The notes under the pieces are model-generated. The model saw nothing but the letters and a program-made list of their open reading frames with translations, did not search any database and was not told the DNA's origin. The position numbers and the translations under genes were made by a program. DNA of 64,000 nt from Beijerinckia sp. 28-YEA-48 (GTDB lineage Bacteria > Pseudomonadota > Alphaproteobacteria > Rhizobiales > Beijerinckiaceae): positions 2,948,001 to 3,012,000 of the forward strand of contig NZ_FNSI01000001.1 of the NCBI RefSeq assembly GCF_900104955.1, read 5' to 3'. This document shows positions 56,904 to 64,000 of this stretch, in pieces (positions within the stretch are counted from its first letter, which is position 1; each line of letters begins with the position of its first letter).

Positions 56904-58010
56904 ATGGGTGTTCTTCGTTCCGCCCTCCATCGCCCACAGCAGCGGCGATACATGCTGGCCATCGCCAGCGCCCTGATCGCGACAGCCATCGCGCAAGACG
57001 CGTCCGCGCAGACCTTGATCGGTGGCGCGACCGTCATCCAAAACGACGTGCGCGGCGATATCCTTGGCCGCCGCTCGAAGTTGAACGTCGGCGATCGCAT
57101 CTTCCAAGATCAGAACGTCCAGACCGCCGACGACAGCCTAGCGAAATTCGTTTTCCTCGATCTCACCAATATGTCGCTGGGGCCGCAGAGCCAGGTGAAG
57201 CTCGACAAGTTCGTCTATGACGGCGACGGCAAGGCCAAGTCGGTTTCGGTGACAGCGCTGAAGGGCGCCTTCCGTTTCATCTCTGGCCAGTCGCAGCATG
57301 ACGCCTATCAGGTCGTCACGCCGCAGGCGGTGATAGGCGTGCGCGGCACCACCTACGACGTCCAGGTGGAAGGCTTGCGCACCATCGTCGTGCTGCAAGA
57401 GGGCGAGGTGAACGTCTGCGTGCGCAACACCGCCAACTGTCGGACCCTGAACGAGCCCGGCACGTCGGTGACCGTGACGCAGAACAATATCGAAGGACCG
57501 ACCCCCGCCGCCAACAAGCCGTGGGACTTCGGCTCGCTGTGCGCGCCAGGCGCCGATCTCTGCGCCCACACCACACAGCTCGCATCGTTGACTCCGCTGC
57601 CGCCGCCCCCGCCGCCAGCCTCGGCACGCCCGCCGCGACGGCACGCGCAGGCGCCCGCACCCAGACTCCGTCAGGTCGAAGCGCCACCGCCACGTGTGCG
57701 CCGGCCGGTGCGCGTCGCGCGTCCCGCCATCTATGATGACTACCCGCCGCCCTATTACGGCCCGGGCCCAGTTTATATGCCGCCGGTCTATGGCGGCGGC
57801 TATTACGGGCCACGTCCCGGCCGTTATCCGCGCCCCGGCATGGGTCGACCGCCCTACGGCGGTGGCTATCCCGGCCGGCCGCCGGGCATGGGTGGCGGAC
57901 GCGGTCCTGGTGGACCGGTCATCGGCTACCCCGGCCGTGGTGGCATGGGCGGTGGTGGACCGGTCCTGCGTTCGCCCGGCCGTGGCGGCGGAGGTTCTAT
58001 TCTCCGCTAG
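56904..58010 (+). CDS. FecR-domain protein with Pro/Gly-rich tail
   Basis: Exported protein of 368 residues. A signal peptide (to about residue 36, ending ASAQ) precedes a FecR domain at about 40-200: VGDRIFQDQNVQTADDSLAKFVFLD, then FRFISGQSQHDAYQVVTPQAVIGVRGTTYDVQV in pieces, the hallmark of periplasmic FecR folds. From about residue 232 the sequence becomes Pro-, Arg- and Gly-rich with repeated PPYGGGYPG-like and GRGG units, probably disordered and surface-exposed. There is no membrane anchor or sigma-factor gene nearby, so it is not a classic iron-transport regulator. GGGAG lies 7 nt before the ATG. Confidence 0.85.
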   Translation: MGVLRSALHRPQQRRYMLAIASALIATAIAQDASAQTLIGGATVIQNDVRGDILGRRSKLNVGDRIFQDQNVQTADDSLAKFVFLDLTNMSLGPQSQVKLDKFVYDGDGKAKSVSVTALKGAFRFISGQSQHDAYQVVTPQAVIGVRGTTYDVQVEGLRTIVVLQEGEVNVCVRNTANCRTLNEPGTSVTVTQNNIEGPTPAANKPWDFGSLCAPGADLCAHTTQLASLTPLPPPPPPASARPPRRHAQAPAPRLRQVEAPPPRVRRPVRVARPAIYDDYPPPYYGPGPVYMPPVYGGGYYGPRPGRYPRPGMGRPPYGGGYPGRPPGMGGGRGPGGPVIGYPGRGGMGGGGPVLRSPGRGGGGSILR

Positions 58011-58013
58011 AGC

Positions 58014-58045
58014 AAATCACGTTTCGGTAGAAACGTGATTTTGCT
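58014..58045 (+). terminator. Hairpin terminator after the FecR-domain gene
   Basis: A perfect 12-bp stem (58014-58025 with 58030-58041, GGTA loop), 3 nt past the stop codon, ending in a T-rich sequence. The flanks AGC and GCT extend the symmetry with a one-base bulge. Confidence 0.7.
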
Positions 58046-58119
58046 TAGATCCTCTTATTTGGACGCGTCTTCATGGCGCTCGACGATTCCGTCGAGCTGT
58101 GAAACGCTATAATGATTGG

Positions 58120-59037
58120 CTAACAGCTGAAATCGGCGGCGGCGATCCAGAACACTTCGCCGTCGCTGTTCTCGGTGTCGAGCCACATCAACGGCAGTTC
58201 CGGGAATTCAGCGTCGAGGACCTCGCGGCCGGTGCCGATCTCACACAACAGCCCACCGCCATCGTGCAAGCGCTGCGGCGCCTCGCGCAGAATATCGCGC
58301 ACGATGTCGAGCCCGTCCGGCCCCCCGGCGAGCGCCATTCTCGGCTCATGTCCATATTCCGGCGGCAACAGCGCCATGGCCTGCGCATCGACATAGGGCG
58401 GATTGGTCAGGATGAGATCGTAGCGACGCTTGCCCAGCGGCGTGAAGAGATCGCCGTGGAACAGTTCGATGCGCGACTCGAGCTTCGCTTCCTTGACGTT
58501 GCGCCGTGCCACTTCGATGGCATCTGGCGAAAGATCGACGGCATCGATCTGCGCATTGGGGAAAGCCTGCGCGGCCAGGATGGCAAGACAGCCTGATCCC
58601 GTGCACAGATCAAGCACGCTGCCGATGTCGTCAGGGTCGTTCACCAGGGCCCCATCGCCGCCGCCAAACAGCCCGGAAAACAGGAGATCGCCGATGAAGG
58701 AGCGCGGCACGATCACCCGTTCGTCGACATAGAAAGGCACGCCACGAATATAGGCCTTGTTGAGCAGATAGGATGCGGGCTTGCGCGTCGCAATGCGCGT
58801 CTCGATCAGATCGGCGAGGCGATGGCGCTCCTGCGGCAGCAGTCGCGCGTCCAGAAACGGCTCGAGATTGTCGATCGGCAGATGCAGCGCCTCGAGAATG
58901 ATGAAGGCTGCTTCATCGAGCGCATTGGCCGTGCCATGGCCATAGGCCAGCCCGGCACTCTCGAAGCGCGTGATGGCATAGCGCAGGAAATCGCGCAGCG
59001 TGAGCAGGCCGTCGGCGGCGTCTTTATCGGCGGTCAT
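58120..59037 (-). CDS. prmB: Ribosomal protein L3 N5-glutamine methyltransferase PrmB
   Basis: SAM-dependent methyltransferase of 305 residues modifying a Gln of ribosomal protein L3. The SAM-binding motif is VLDLCTGSGCLAILAAQAFP, and the substrate-Gln motif is LTNPPYVD. The segment YLLNKAYIRGVPFYVDERVIVPRSFIGDLL (in pieces) with IVPRS separates PrmB from the release-factor enzyme PrmC. The C-terminus (WIAAADFSC) is normal. It is a single minus-strand gene divergent from the fumarylacetoacetase-family gene. Confidence 0.93.
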   Translation of the reverse strand: MTADKDAADGLLTLRDFLRYAITRFESAGLAYGHGTANALDEAAFIILEALHLPIDNLEPFLDARLLPQERHRLADLIETRIATRKPASYLLNKAYIRGVPFYVDERVIVPRSFIGDLLFSGLFGGGDGALVNDPDDIGSVLDLCTGSGCLAILAAQAFPNAQIDAVDLSPDAIEVARRNVKEAKLESRIELFHGDLFTPLGKRRYDLILTNPPYVDAQAMALLPPEYGHEPRMALAGGPDGLDIVRDILREAPQRLHDGGGLLCEIGTGREVLDAEFPELPLMWLDTENSDGEVFWIAAADFSC

Positions 59038-59182
59038 TCAGGTTCTCCATCCGCAACCTGTATGGGGAGACCCGCAGCCGGGCAAGATGGTTTACCAGAA
59101 TCCAGTTTGCTCCCCCGGTTGTGTCCCGGCCGGCGGGCGGGCTAGATACCGTCCGGAAAAAACAAAACCATTGGAGGAACGC

Positions 59183-60040
59183 ATGCGAATCTGCCGTTTT
59201 GACGCGGACAGGCTGGGCATTGTCATCGGCAACAAAGTCCATGACGTGAGCGTGGCGCAAGACGAAATCCGCAAATCGGCGCGCTACGACATGATGGGCG
59301 ACGCGGTGATTGCGGCGCTGCCACAATGGCGGGAGCGGCTGGAGGTCCTGGCTAAAGCGACCCCGGGCAAGCCGATTTCAGAGGTCAAACTGCTGCCGCC
59401 GGTGGCGCGTTTCTCCAAGGTGATGGCGGCGCCGACCAATTACCACGACCACATCAACGAAATGGCCGCCCGCCAAGGCATGGCCGTCGAAGCCCATCGG
59501 GGCATCCAAGCCGCCGGCATTTTCCTGAAAGCCAACTCGTCCGTCGTCGGCCCTTCCGGCGTCATCTCGCTGCGCTTTCCCGAGCGGCTCAACGAACATG
59601 AGCTCGAAGTGGTGATGATCATCGGCAAGGCCGGCACCAATATTTCGATGGACAAGGCACTCGATCATGTCGCTGGCTATTGCATGGGTCTCGACATGAC
59701 CGTGCGCGGTAAGGAAGACCGCAGCTTCCGCAAATCCGTCGACGGCTATTCGCCGATCGGCCCGTGGATGGTGACGGCAGACGAGATCTCTGATCCCGAC
59801 AATCTCGACATCGAGCTCACCGTCAACGGCGTGACCAAGCAGAAGTCGAACACTAAACATCTCATCTACAATTGCCGCAAGCTCATCGAATTCGCCTCAT
59901 CCTATTACACGCTGCAACCGGGCGACCTGTTCTTCACGGGCACACCGGCCGGTGTGTCGCCAGTGCAGCCCGGCGACTGGATCAGCGCCGCAAGCCCCAA
60001 GCTCGGCGAATTGCGCATTCAGGCTGTCGCACAGGCCTGA
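59183..60040 (+). CDS. Fumarylacetoacetate hydrolase (FAH) family protein
   Basis: Metal-dependent C-C hydrolase, decarboxylase or hydratase of 285 residues. The FAH core includes KVMAAPTNYHDHINEM near 80, FLKANSSVVGPSG, the ligand pair ERLNEHELEVVMIIGK (Glu-x-Glu) and GLDMTVRGKEDRSFRKSVDGYSPIGPWMV in pieces with the third acidic ligand. The end FFTGTPAGVSPVQPGDWI is typical. TTGGAGGAAC before the ATG fixes the start; an earlier frame from 59000 is ignored. Substrate likely a ring-cleavage-derived keto acid. Ends in a clear terminator and precedes an amidohydrolase. Confidence 0.92.
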   Translation: MRICRFDADRLGIVIGNKVHDVSVAQDEIRKSARYDMMGDAVIAALPQWRERLEVLAKATPGKPISEVKLLPPVARFSKVMAAPTNYHDHINEMAARQGMAVEAHRGIQAAGIFLKANSSVVGPSGVISLRFPERLNEHELEVVMIIGKAGTNISMDKALDHVAGYCMGLDMTVRGKEDRSFRKSVDGYSPIGPWMVTADEISDPDNLDIELTVNGVTKQKSNTKHLIYNCRKLIEFASSYYTLQPGDLFFTGTPAGVSPVQPGDWISAASPKLGELRIQAVAQA

Positions 60041-60062
60041 TCTCATCAAGATATCACGAGAG

Positions 60063-60090
60063 AGGATGCGGCCTGCGCCGCATCCTTTTT
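60063..60090 (+). terminator. Rho-independent terminator after the FAH-family gene
   Basis: A perfect 10-bp stem (60063-60072 with 60077-60086, 4-nt loop) runs into TTTTT (60086-60090), 22 nt past the stop codon. Confidence 0.88.
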
Positions 60091-60136
60091 ACGAATTCAA
60101 TCTGCAACGATAAATTGAAAGAGGAGCCAGCGGCCC

Positions 60137-61096
60137 ATGTTTCGCAACGCACAGGTCATCACCATAGAAGAACACTATTGGGACAAGGAGATCGTCGACC
60201 TGCATGCGAACGAAATGCCGACGCGGCAGTCCGACATCGTGCAGCGCCTCTATGACTTCGATGATCTACGCATCGGTGAAATGGACGCTGCCGGTATCGA
60301 CATCCAAGTGGTTTCCCATGGCGCGCCATCGACGCAACGCCTGAAAGGCCAGCAGGCCATCGACGTGGCGCAACGGGTCAACGATCGGCTCGCGGCGCAG
60401 ATCGCCCGCCATCCGACGCGCCTCGCCGGCTTCGCCGCCTTGCCGACCGACGTGCCCGAGGCCGCTGCGCGCGAGTTGGAACGTTGCGTCAAAACGCTCG
60501 GCCTCAAGGGCGCCATGACCCATGGCCTCAGCAATGGCGAATTCATCGACAAGCCGCGCTTTCGACCGATCTTCCAGGCCGCCAACGATCTCGATGTGCC
60601 GATCTATCTGCACCCGGCCGACCCGAGCCCGATCGTCGCCGAGGCCTATTACAATGATTACGTCAAAGCCTTTCCGATGGTGATCCGCCCAGCCTGGGGC
60701 TTCACCGTGGAAGCTGCCACGCAGGCGATCCGCCTCATCTTGTCAGGTGTGTTCAAGGACTGCCCCCGCTTGCAGATTGTTCTCGGCCATTTCGGCGAGA
60801 CCCTGCCGTTCCTGCTCTGGCGCATCAACCAATCGTTGCAGCGGCCGGGCCAGGAAAACATCAGCTTCCGCGAGATTTTCTGCCGGCATTTCCATGTCAC
60901 CACCAGCGGCCATTTCTCCACCCCCGCCCTCGTCTGCACGATGATGGAAATGGGCATGGACCGGATCATGTTCTCGATCGACTGGCCCTTCGTGATGAAT
61001 GGCCCCGGCCTCGACTGGGTCAAATCGCTGCAGATCAGCGAAGCGGATATGGCCAAGTTTATGGGTGGCAACGCCAAGCAGCTGTTGAAACTTTAG
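60137..61096 (+). CDS. Amidohydrolase-2 family protein, likely non-oxidative aromatic-acid decarboxylase
   Basis: A 319-residue TIM-barrel metalloenzyme. Metal ligands match gamma-resorcylate and 2,3-dihydroxybenzoate decarboxylases: Glu11 and His13 (ITIEEHYW), His159 (IYLHPADPS), His218 (VLGHFGE) and Asp282 (FSIDWPF). The EEH start rather than the HxH of hydrolases is a strong marker of this decarboxylase-type branch. GAGGAG precedes the ATG. It follows the FAH-family gene, though a terminator lies between, so separate transcription is possible. Substrate presumably a hydroxybenzoate-like acid. Confidence 0.88.
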   Translation: MFRNAQVITIEEHYWDKEIVDLHANEMPTRQSDIVQRLYDFDDLRIGEMDAAGIDIQVVSHGAPSTQRLKGQQAIDVAQRVNDRLAAQIARHPTRLAGFAALPTDVPEAAARELERCVKTLGLKGAMTHGLSNGEFIDKPRFRPIFQAANDLDVPIYLHPADPSPIVAEAYYNDYVKAFPMVIRPAWGFTVEAATQAIRLILSGVFKDCPRLQIVLGHFGETLPFLLWRINQSLQRPGQENISFREIFCRHFHVTTSGHFSTPALVCTMMEMGMDRIMFSIDWPFVMNGPGLDWVKSLQISEADMAKFMGGNAKQLLKL

Positions 61097-61133
61097 GACC
61101 CGAAATCAAAAAATTACCAAAAATCAAGGGCTG

Positions 61134-62336
61134 GTGACCGAATCAGGTGATCCATGCGATAAGCCGCGCATGGCTTCACGCTTTCCGACTTACGATCCAG
61201 GCTTCGGTGTCTACGTGCACTGGCCCTTTTGCCTGTCCAAATGCCCGTATTGCGACTTCAACAGTCACGTACGGGCGCAGGCTATCGACGAAAAGCGCTA
61301 TGTCGCCGCCTTCCGGACGGAACTCGCCCATCGCGCCGCCCTGGCGCCGGGACGCACGGTCCAGTCGATCTTCTTTGGCGGCGGCACGCCGTCGCTGATG
61401 AAGCCGGAGACGGTTGGGGCGATTTTGGACGAAATCGGCCGCCATTGGACCGTCGCCAAGGACGCCGAAGTCACCCTGGAGGCCAATCCGACCTCCGTGG
61501 AGGCCGGGCGTTTCAAGGGTTATCGGACCGCCGGGGTCAACCGTGTGTCGCTTGGCGTGCAGGCGATGAACGACGCCGATCTGAAGGCGCTGGGCCGGCT
61601 GCACACAGCGGCCGAGGCGATGACAGCGGTGGGCGTGGCGTCCGCCATTTTCGACCGTTTCTCCTTCGATCTGATCTATGCCCGCTCCGGGCAGACGCCG
61701 GAGGCTTGGCGCAACGAGCTGACCGAAGGCGTGAAGCGCTCCGGCGGGCATTTGTCGCTCTACCAGCTCACCATCGAGCCCGACACGATGTTCGAGCGCC
61801 TGCGCAATGCCGGCCGGCTGAAACTGCCCGACGAAGACGTGTCGCGGGCGCTCTGGGACGTGACCCAGGACGTGACGAACGCGGCCGGCATGCCGGCCTA
61901 TGAAATCTCCAATCACGCCCGCCCAGGCGATGAGAGCCGCCATAACCTCATCTACTGGCGCTATGGCGAGTATGCCGGCGTTGGCCCCGGCGCCCATGGC
62001 CGGCTCAACACGCCCCGTGGCCGGGTGGCCCAATCGACGGAACGGCATCCGGAAATGTGGCTGACGGTCGTCGAGAGCGACGGCCATGGCTTGGTCAGCG
62101 ATGAACTGCTGACGCAAGAAGAACAGGCCGACGAAATGCTGTTGATGGGCTTGCGCCTGACGGAAGGCATCGAGGCGCTGCGCTTCGAGGCGATCCGCGG
62201 CCAGAAACTCGATCAGGAGCGCGTCTCGTCGCTGATCGAAGACGGCATGATCGAGATCACCAGCGACGGGCGCATCCGCGTCACGTCATCCGGCTTCCCG
62301 GTGCTCGATGCGGTGGTGGCCGATCTCGCGGCCTGA
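61134..62336 (+). CDS. hemW: Radical SAM heme chaperone HemW
   Basis: HemW (formerly called HemN-like), 400 residues, which binds heme and is thought to insert it into target proteins. The radical-SAM motif is CLSKCPYCDFN (Cys33, 37, 40), lacking the fourth Cys of the coproporphyrinogen dehydrogenase HemN. Family marks are FFGGGTPSLMKPETVGAIL, NRVSLGVQAMNDADLKALGR and the YEISNHARPGDESRHNLIYWR segment. The GTG at 61134 has AAGGG very close; ATG 61170 (MASRFPTYDPGF) is an alternative that still contains all motifs. Confidence 0.95.
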   Translation: MTESGDPCDKPRMASRFPTYDPGFGVYVHWPFCLSKCPYCDFNSHVRAQAIDEKRYVAAFRTELAHRAALAPGRTVQSIFFGGGTPSLMKPETVGAILDEIGRHWTVAKDAEVTLEANPTSVEAGRFKGYRTAGVNRVSLGVQAMNDADLKALGRLHTAAEAMTAVGVASAIFDRFSFDLIYARSGQTPEAWRNELTEGVKRSGGHLSLYQLTIEPDTMFERLRNAGRLKLPDEDVSRALWDVTQDVTNAAGMPAYEISNHARPGDESRHNLIYWRYGEYAGVGPGAHGRLNTPRGRVAQSTERHPEMWLTVVESDGHGLVSDELLTQEEQADEMLLMGLRLTEGIEALRFEAIRGQKLDQERVSSLIEDGMIEITSDGRIRVTSSGFPVLDAVVADLAA

Positions 62337-62345
62337 TGTGAAGAG

Positions 62346-62365
62346 CGTCACCATTACAGGTGACG
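62346..62365. terminator. Small hairpin between convergent hemW and TPR gene
   Basis: A 7-bp perfect stem CGTCACC/GGTGACG with a 6-nt loop between the stop codons at 62336 and 62380, without a T-run. Possibly a weak terminator for either side. Confidence 0.4.
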
Positions 62366-62379
62366 AACGATATCCGCGT

Positions 62380-63594
62380 TCAGTGGGCGATTATCGGCGC
62401 AAGTCGAAACGCGCGCGTTGACTCGACATTCGCTTTCCCAGCTTGATCAAGACGCGATGGCGGAGCACTCTCGCGGGCGCTCACTTCCATAAAACCCTTG
62501 GAAATGTGCACGTCGAAACGAGACAAGAAACTCATACCCAGAAGACCGTCGACCGTCATTCCAAAAACTTTCTTATCACCCGACTGCACGACAACGGGAA
62601 TGTTGGTGGCGTTCAAGTTGCCGAGCTTGATCGAATCGGCCTTCGAAAGAAGGCCGGTCGTCGGGCCGTTAGCCGTGTTCAGCCTCACCTTCCTCGCGCC
62701 TTCCGTCCGCAGCTTAGCGCGTTCCGCGAAATCGCTCTGCACGGATACGAAACTCGCGCCGGTATCAAGAATGAAAACGCCTTTCTCGCCATTGATCATA
62801 GCTGTAACGCGCACGACATTGGCCTGGCCCAAGAGCGGAAACCGCTCCATTGGTTTCGTTTGCGCGCAATGGCCCTTCTCGGCATAACCTGCCAGGTCCC
62901 TTTGAGCGGGAGGGATGTCGCGCGTGTCCGGATCAAAGGCGACCCACGTTTCAATGGTCTTCATCGCCTCGCAGAAGCGCCCGACTGCCGCATAGGCGCT
63001 TGCCATGCGGAAAAAAACCTCGCTCGGCACATTCTTTTTGGAAGGAGAAAATTCAATCACCTTGGCATAGTCGTCCAACGCGCGCTTGTGATCGCCCGTT
63101 TCATCGAGCGCGCGCGCCCTCAGATAGTACACCTTTGGCGATGTCTGTATTTTGCCAACCAAAACGTCCGTGACTTCGACGGCTTTGCCATAATCAGAAA
63201 GTTGGAAGAAAATATTCGCCGACATGTCGAGCGCATTGTCGGGACCACCGCAAGCCTTGGCGAAACGATAGGCACTCTCCGCAGCTTCGCGGCGAAAGCC
63301 CACATTATACAGAGCCTTTGCGAGCGGGACGATCACCACTTGATCGCAAGGTTCGCGTCGCAGTTCGTCTAGATGCGACCAGACCGATGTATCCCGAGCG
63401 ATGCGCGCCGGCAGAGTAATGCCAAGTCGCCCATAGACCGGGGCAAAGAAAACATCCGGATTTTCTTCGGAGGTTACCTGCTCGGCTTTCAGTGGACCCG
63501 CGACCAAAACCGCGAGGAGCATAGGCATCGCGAAACGGAGCGAGACTTTGCGATGGTTCGGCCTCGAACGCACCGACCGCCATATCCTGCGCAT
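62380..63594 (-). CDS. Exported TPR protein with retropepsin-like aspartic protease domain
   Basis: A 404-residue protein. An N-terminal basic stretch and hydrophobic segment (RFAMPMLLAVLVAGPLKAEQV) act as signal or anchor. The middle (about 65-225) has TPR-like helices (LAKALYNVGFRREAAESAYRFAK, YYLRARALDETGDHKRALDDYAKVIEFSP in pieces). The C-terminal domain contains GEKGVFILDTGASFVSV, the DTGAS active-site motif of retropepsin-like proteases, and VDGLLGMSFLSRFDV, typical of the clan. A single-chain domain would need to dimerise. An in-frame TTG at 63663 exists, but ATG 63594 better fits the signal region. Target unknown. Confidence 0.82.
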   Translation of the reverse strand: MRRIWRSVRSRPNHRKVSLRFAMPMLLAVLVAGPLKAEQVTSEENPDVFFAPVYGRLGITLPARIARDTSVWSHLDELRREPCDQVVIVPLAKALYNVGFRREAAESAYRFAKACGGPDNALDMSANIFFQLSDYGKAVEVTDVLVGKIQTSPKVYYLRARALDETGDHKRALDDYAKVIEFSPSKKNVPSEVFFRMASAYAAVGRFCEAMKTIETWVAFDPDTRDIPPAQRDLAGYAEKGHCAQTKPMERFPLLGQANVVRVTAMINGEKGVFILDTGASFVSVQSDFAERAKLRTEGARKVRLNTANGPTTGLLSKADSIKLGNLNATNIPVVVQSGDKKVFGMTVDGLLGMSFLSRFDVHISKGFMEVSARESAPPSRLDQAGKANVESTRAFRLAPIIAH

Positions 63595-63796
63595 GCGTAC
63601 CGCCCCCCGACGGAACCTAGCTTGTCCGTCCGCCCATGGTGGCGACTCGCAAGTTTCCGTCAAGTGACAAGGCTGCGAATACTTTCGTATGCCGTTCCTA
63701 TCGCGTCGCTACAATGCACAGCCGCGTTCTGTCGAAACACGACTTGCTCTGATTGCGATAATTTTGAAGGCCTGTGAAACGCTAGCGCGAACGCGT

Positions 63797-64000
63797 TTAC
63801 GTCCCGGGAGGCGAGCTGAACTTCTGCGGCGCCGGGCTGATCACCGTGCTCGTGCCATTGCGAATCTGCAGCACCGAGAGGCCGCGTTCGTTCTGGCCGT
63901 CGCCCCGGAAGCGGAACAGGCCGTCAGCGCCCCGGAAACCATCGCCGTTGGTCAGCGTGGCTTCAGCGAAGCGGCCGCTCTGCTGTTGCGCCAGCGCCAC
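63797..64000 (-). CDS. Partial gene: C-terminal end of a probable penicillin-binding-protein activator (LpoA-like)
   Basis: Only the last 67 residues are inside the window; the gene continues past position 64000. The sequence GDGFRGADGLFRFRGDGQNERGLSVLQIRNGTSTVISPAPQKF (in pieces) resembles the end of periplasmic-binding-fold proteins annotated as penicillin-binding-protein activators or Leu/Ile/Val-binding-like proteins. In many rhizobia such a gene lies near hemW, which supports the call. A firm assignment needs the missing N-terminal part. Confidence 0.6.
   Translation of the reverse strand: MALAQQQSGRFAEATLTNGDGFRGADGLFRFRGDGQNERGLSVLQIRNGTSTVISPAPQKFSSPPGT

Noticed and set aside
56904..58010. 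Iron-siderophore FecR anti-sigma regulator
   Set aside because: No ECF sigma gene or TonB receptor nearby, no transmembrane anchor, and a long Pro/Gly tail.
61134..62336. Oxygen-independent coproporphyrinogen dehydrogenase HemN
   Set aside because: The radical-SAM motif is CxxxCxxC without the HemN-specific fourth Cys, and length and neighbours fit HemW.

Overview
The window reads as chromosomal DNA of a GC-rich alphaproteobacterium, most likely of the order Hyphomicrobiales (Rhizobiales). Supporting this are the GroES/GroEL and DnaK/DnaJ sequences, heat-shock promoters with the alphaproteobacterial CTTG-N18-CYTATNT layout, a CIRCE/HrcA operator in front of groES, a TorF-type porin, a DUF2076 protein, and a hemW gene close to a likely penicillin-binding-protein activator. 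No rRNA, tRNA, CRISPR array, insertion sequence or prophage was recognised. Coding density is high and most genes have clear Shine-Dalgarno sequences, so several starts were moved inward from the longest possible reading frame.

Layout. 0-2.4 kb: groES-groEL (minus) with a sigma-32-type promoter, a CIRCE with 12-bp arms and a terminator. 2.5-6.9 kb: a PaaI-type thioesterase, two solute-binding proteins without transporter partners, and a zinc alcohol dehydrogenase. 6.9-13.1 kb: a minus-strand catabolic operon (FAD monooxygenase, cupin, AraC regulator, metallo-beta-lactamase-fold hydrolase, MFS permease) preceded by a MarR gene and a 14-bp palindrome. 13.2-18 kb: envelope genes (flippase, L,D-transpeptidase, DUF2076 protein, TorF-type porin). 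18.3-28 kb: a Tat-exported amidohydrolase, then 2-hydroxyacid oxidation: glcDEF divergent from lutA-lysE-lutB-lutC, and a VOC protein behind a strong palindromic promoter/operator. 28.2-34.6 kb: a TRAP transporter with two tandem DctP paralogues, and a bile-acid-symporter-like gene divergent from a LysR regulator.

34.6-43 kb: secreted proteins, a family-4-like uracil-DNA glycosylase lacking half of the usual Fe-S ligands, a D-2-hydroxyacid dehydrogenase next to an oxalate/formate-antiporter-like MFS protein, an AcuI-like reductase, YqgE and an MmgE/PrpD protein. 43-53.3 kb: a catabolic island made of a five-gene minus-strand operon (UbiD decarboxylase, Bug receptor, Ldh2-type dehydrogenase, second Bug receptor, alpha/beta hydrolase) divergent from a lone molybdenum-hydroxylase large subunit and a binding-protein-like protein with no signal peptide, plus an SDR dehydrogenase. 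53.4-64 kb: dnaK-dnaJ, a FecR-domain protein, prmB, a fumarylacetoacetase-family protein, a decarboxylase-like amidohydrolase, hemW, a TPR/retropepsin-like protein and a truncated gene at the edge.

The recurring theme is capture and oxidation of small organic acids. Seven binding proteins (three Bug, two NMT1-like, two DctP) share only one adjacent membrane transporter. Four separate 2-hydroxyacid oxidoreductase systems (GlcDEF, LutABC, D-2-hydroxyacid dehydrogenase, Ldh2) are present. The best candidate for an undescribed pathway is the UbiD / molybdenum hydroxylase / Bug island at 43.2-53.3 kb; its substrate cannot be read from sequence.
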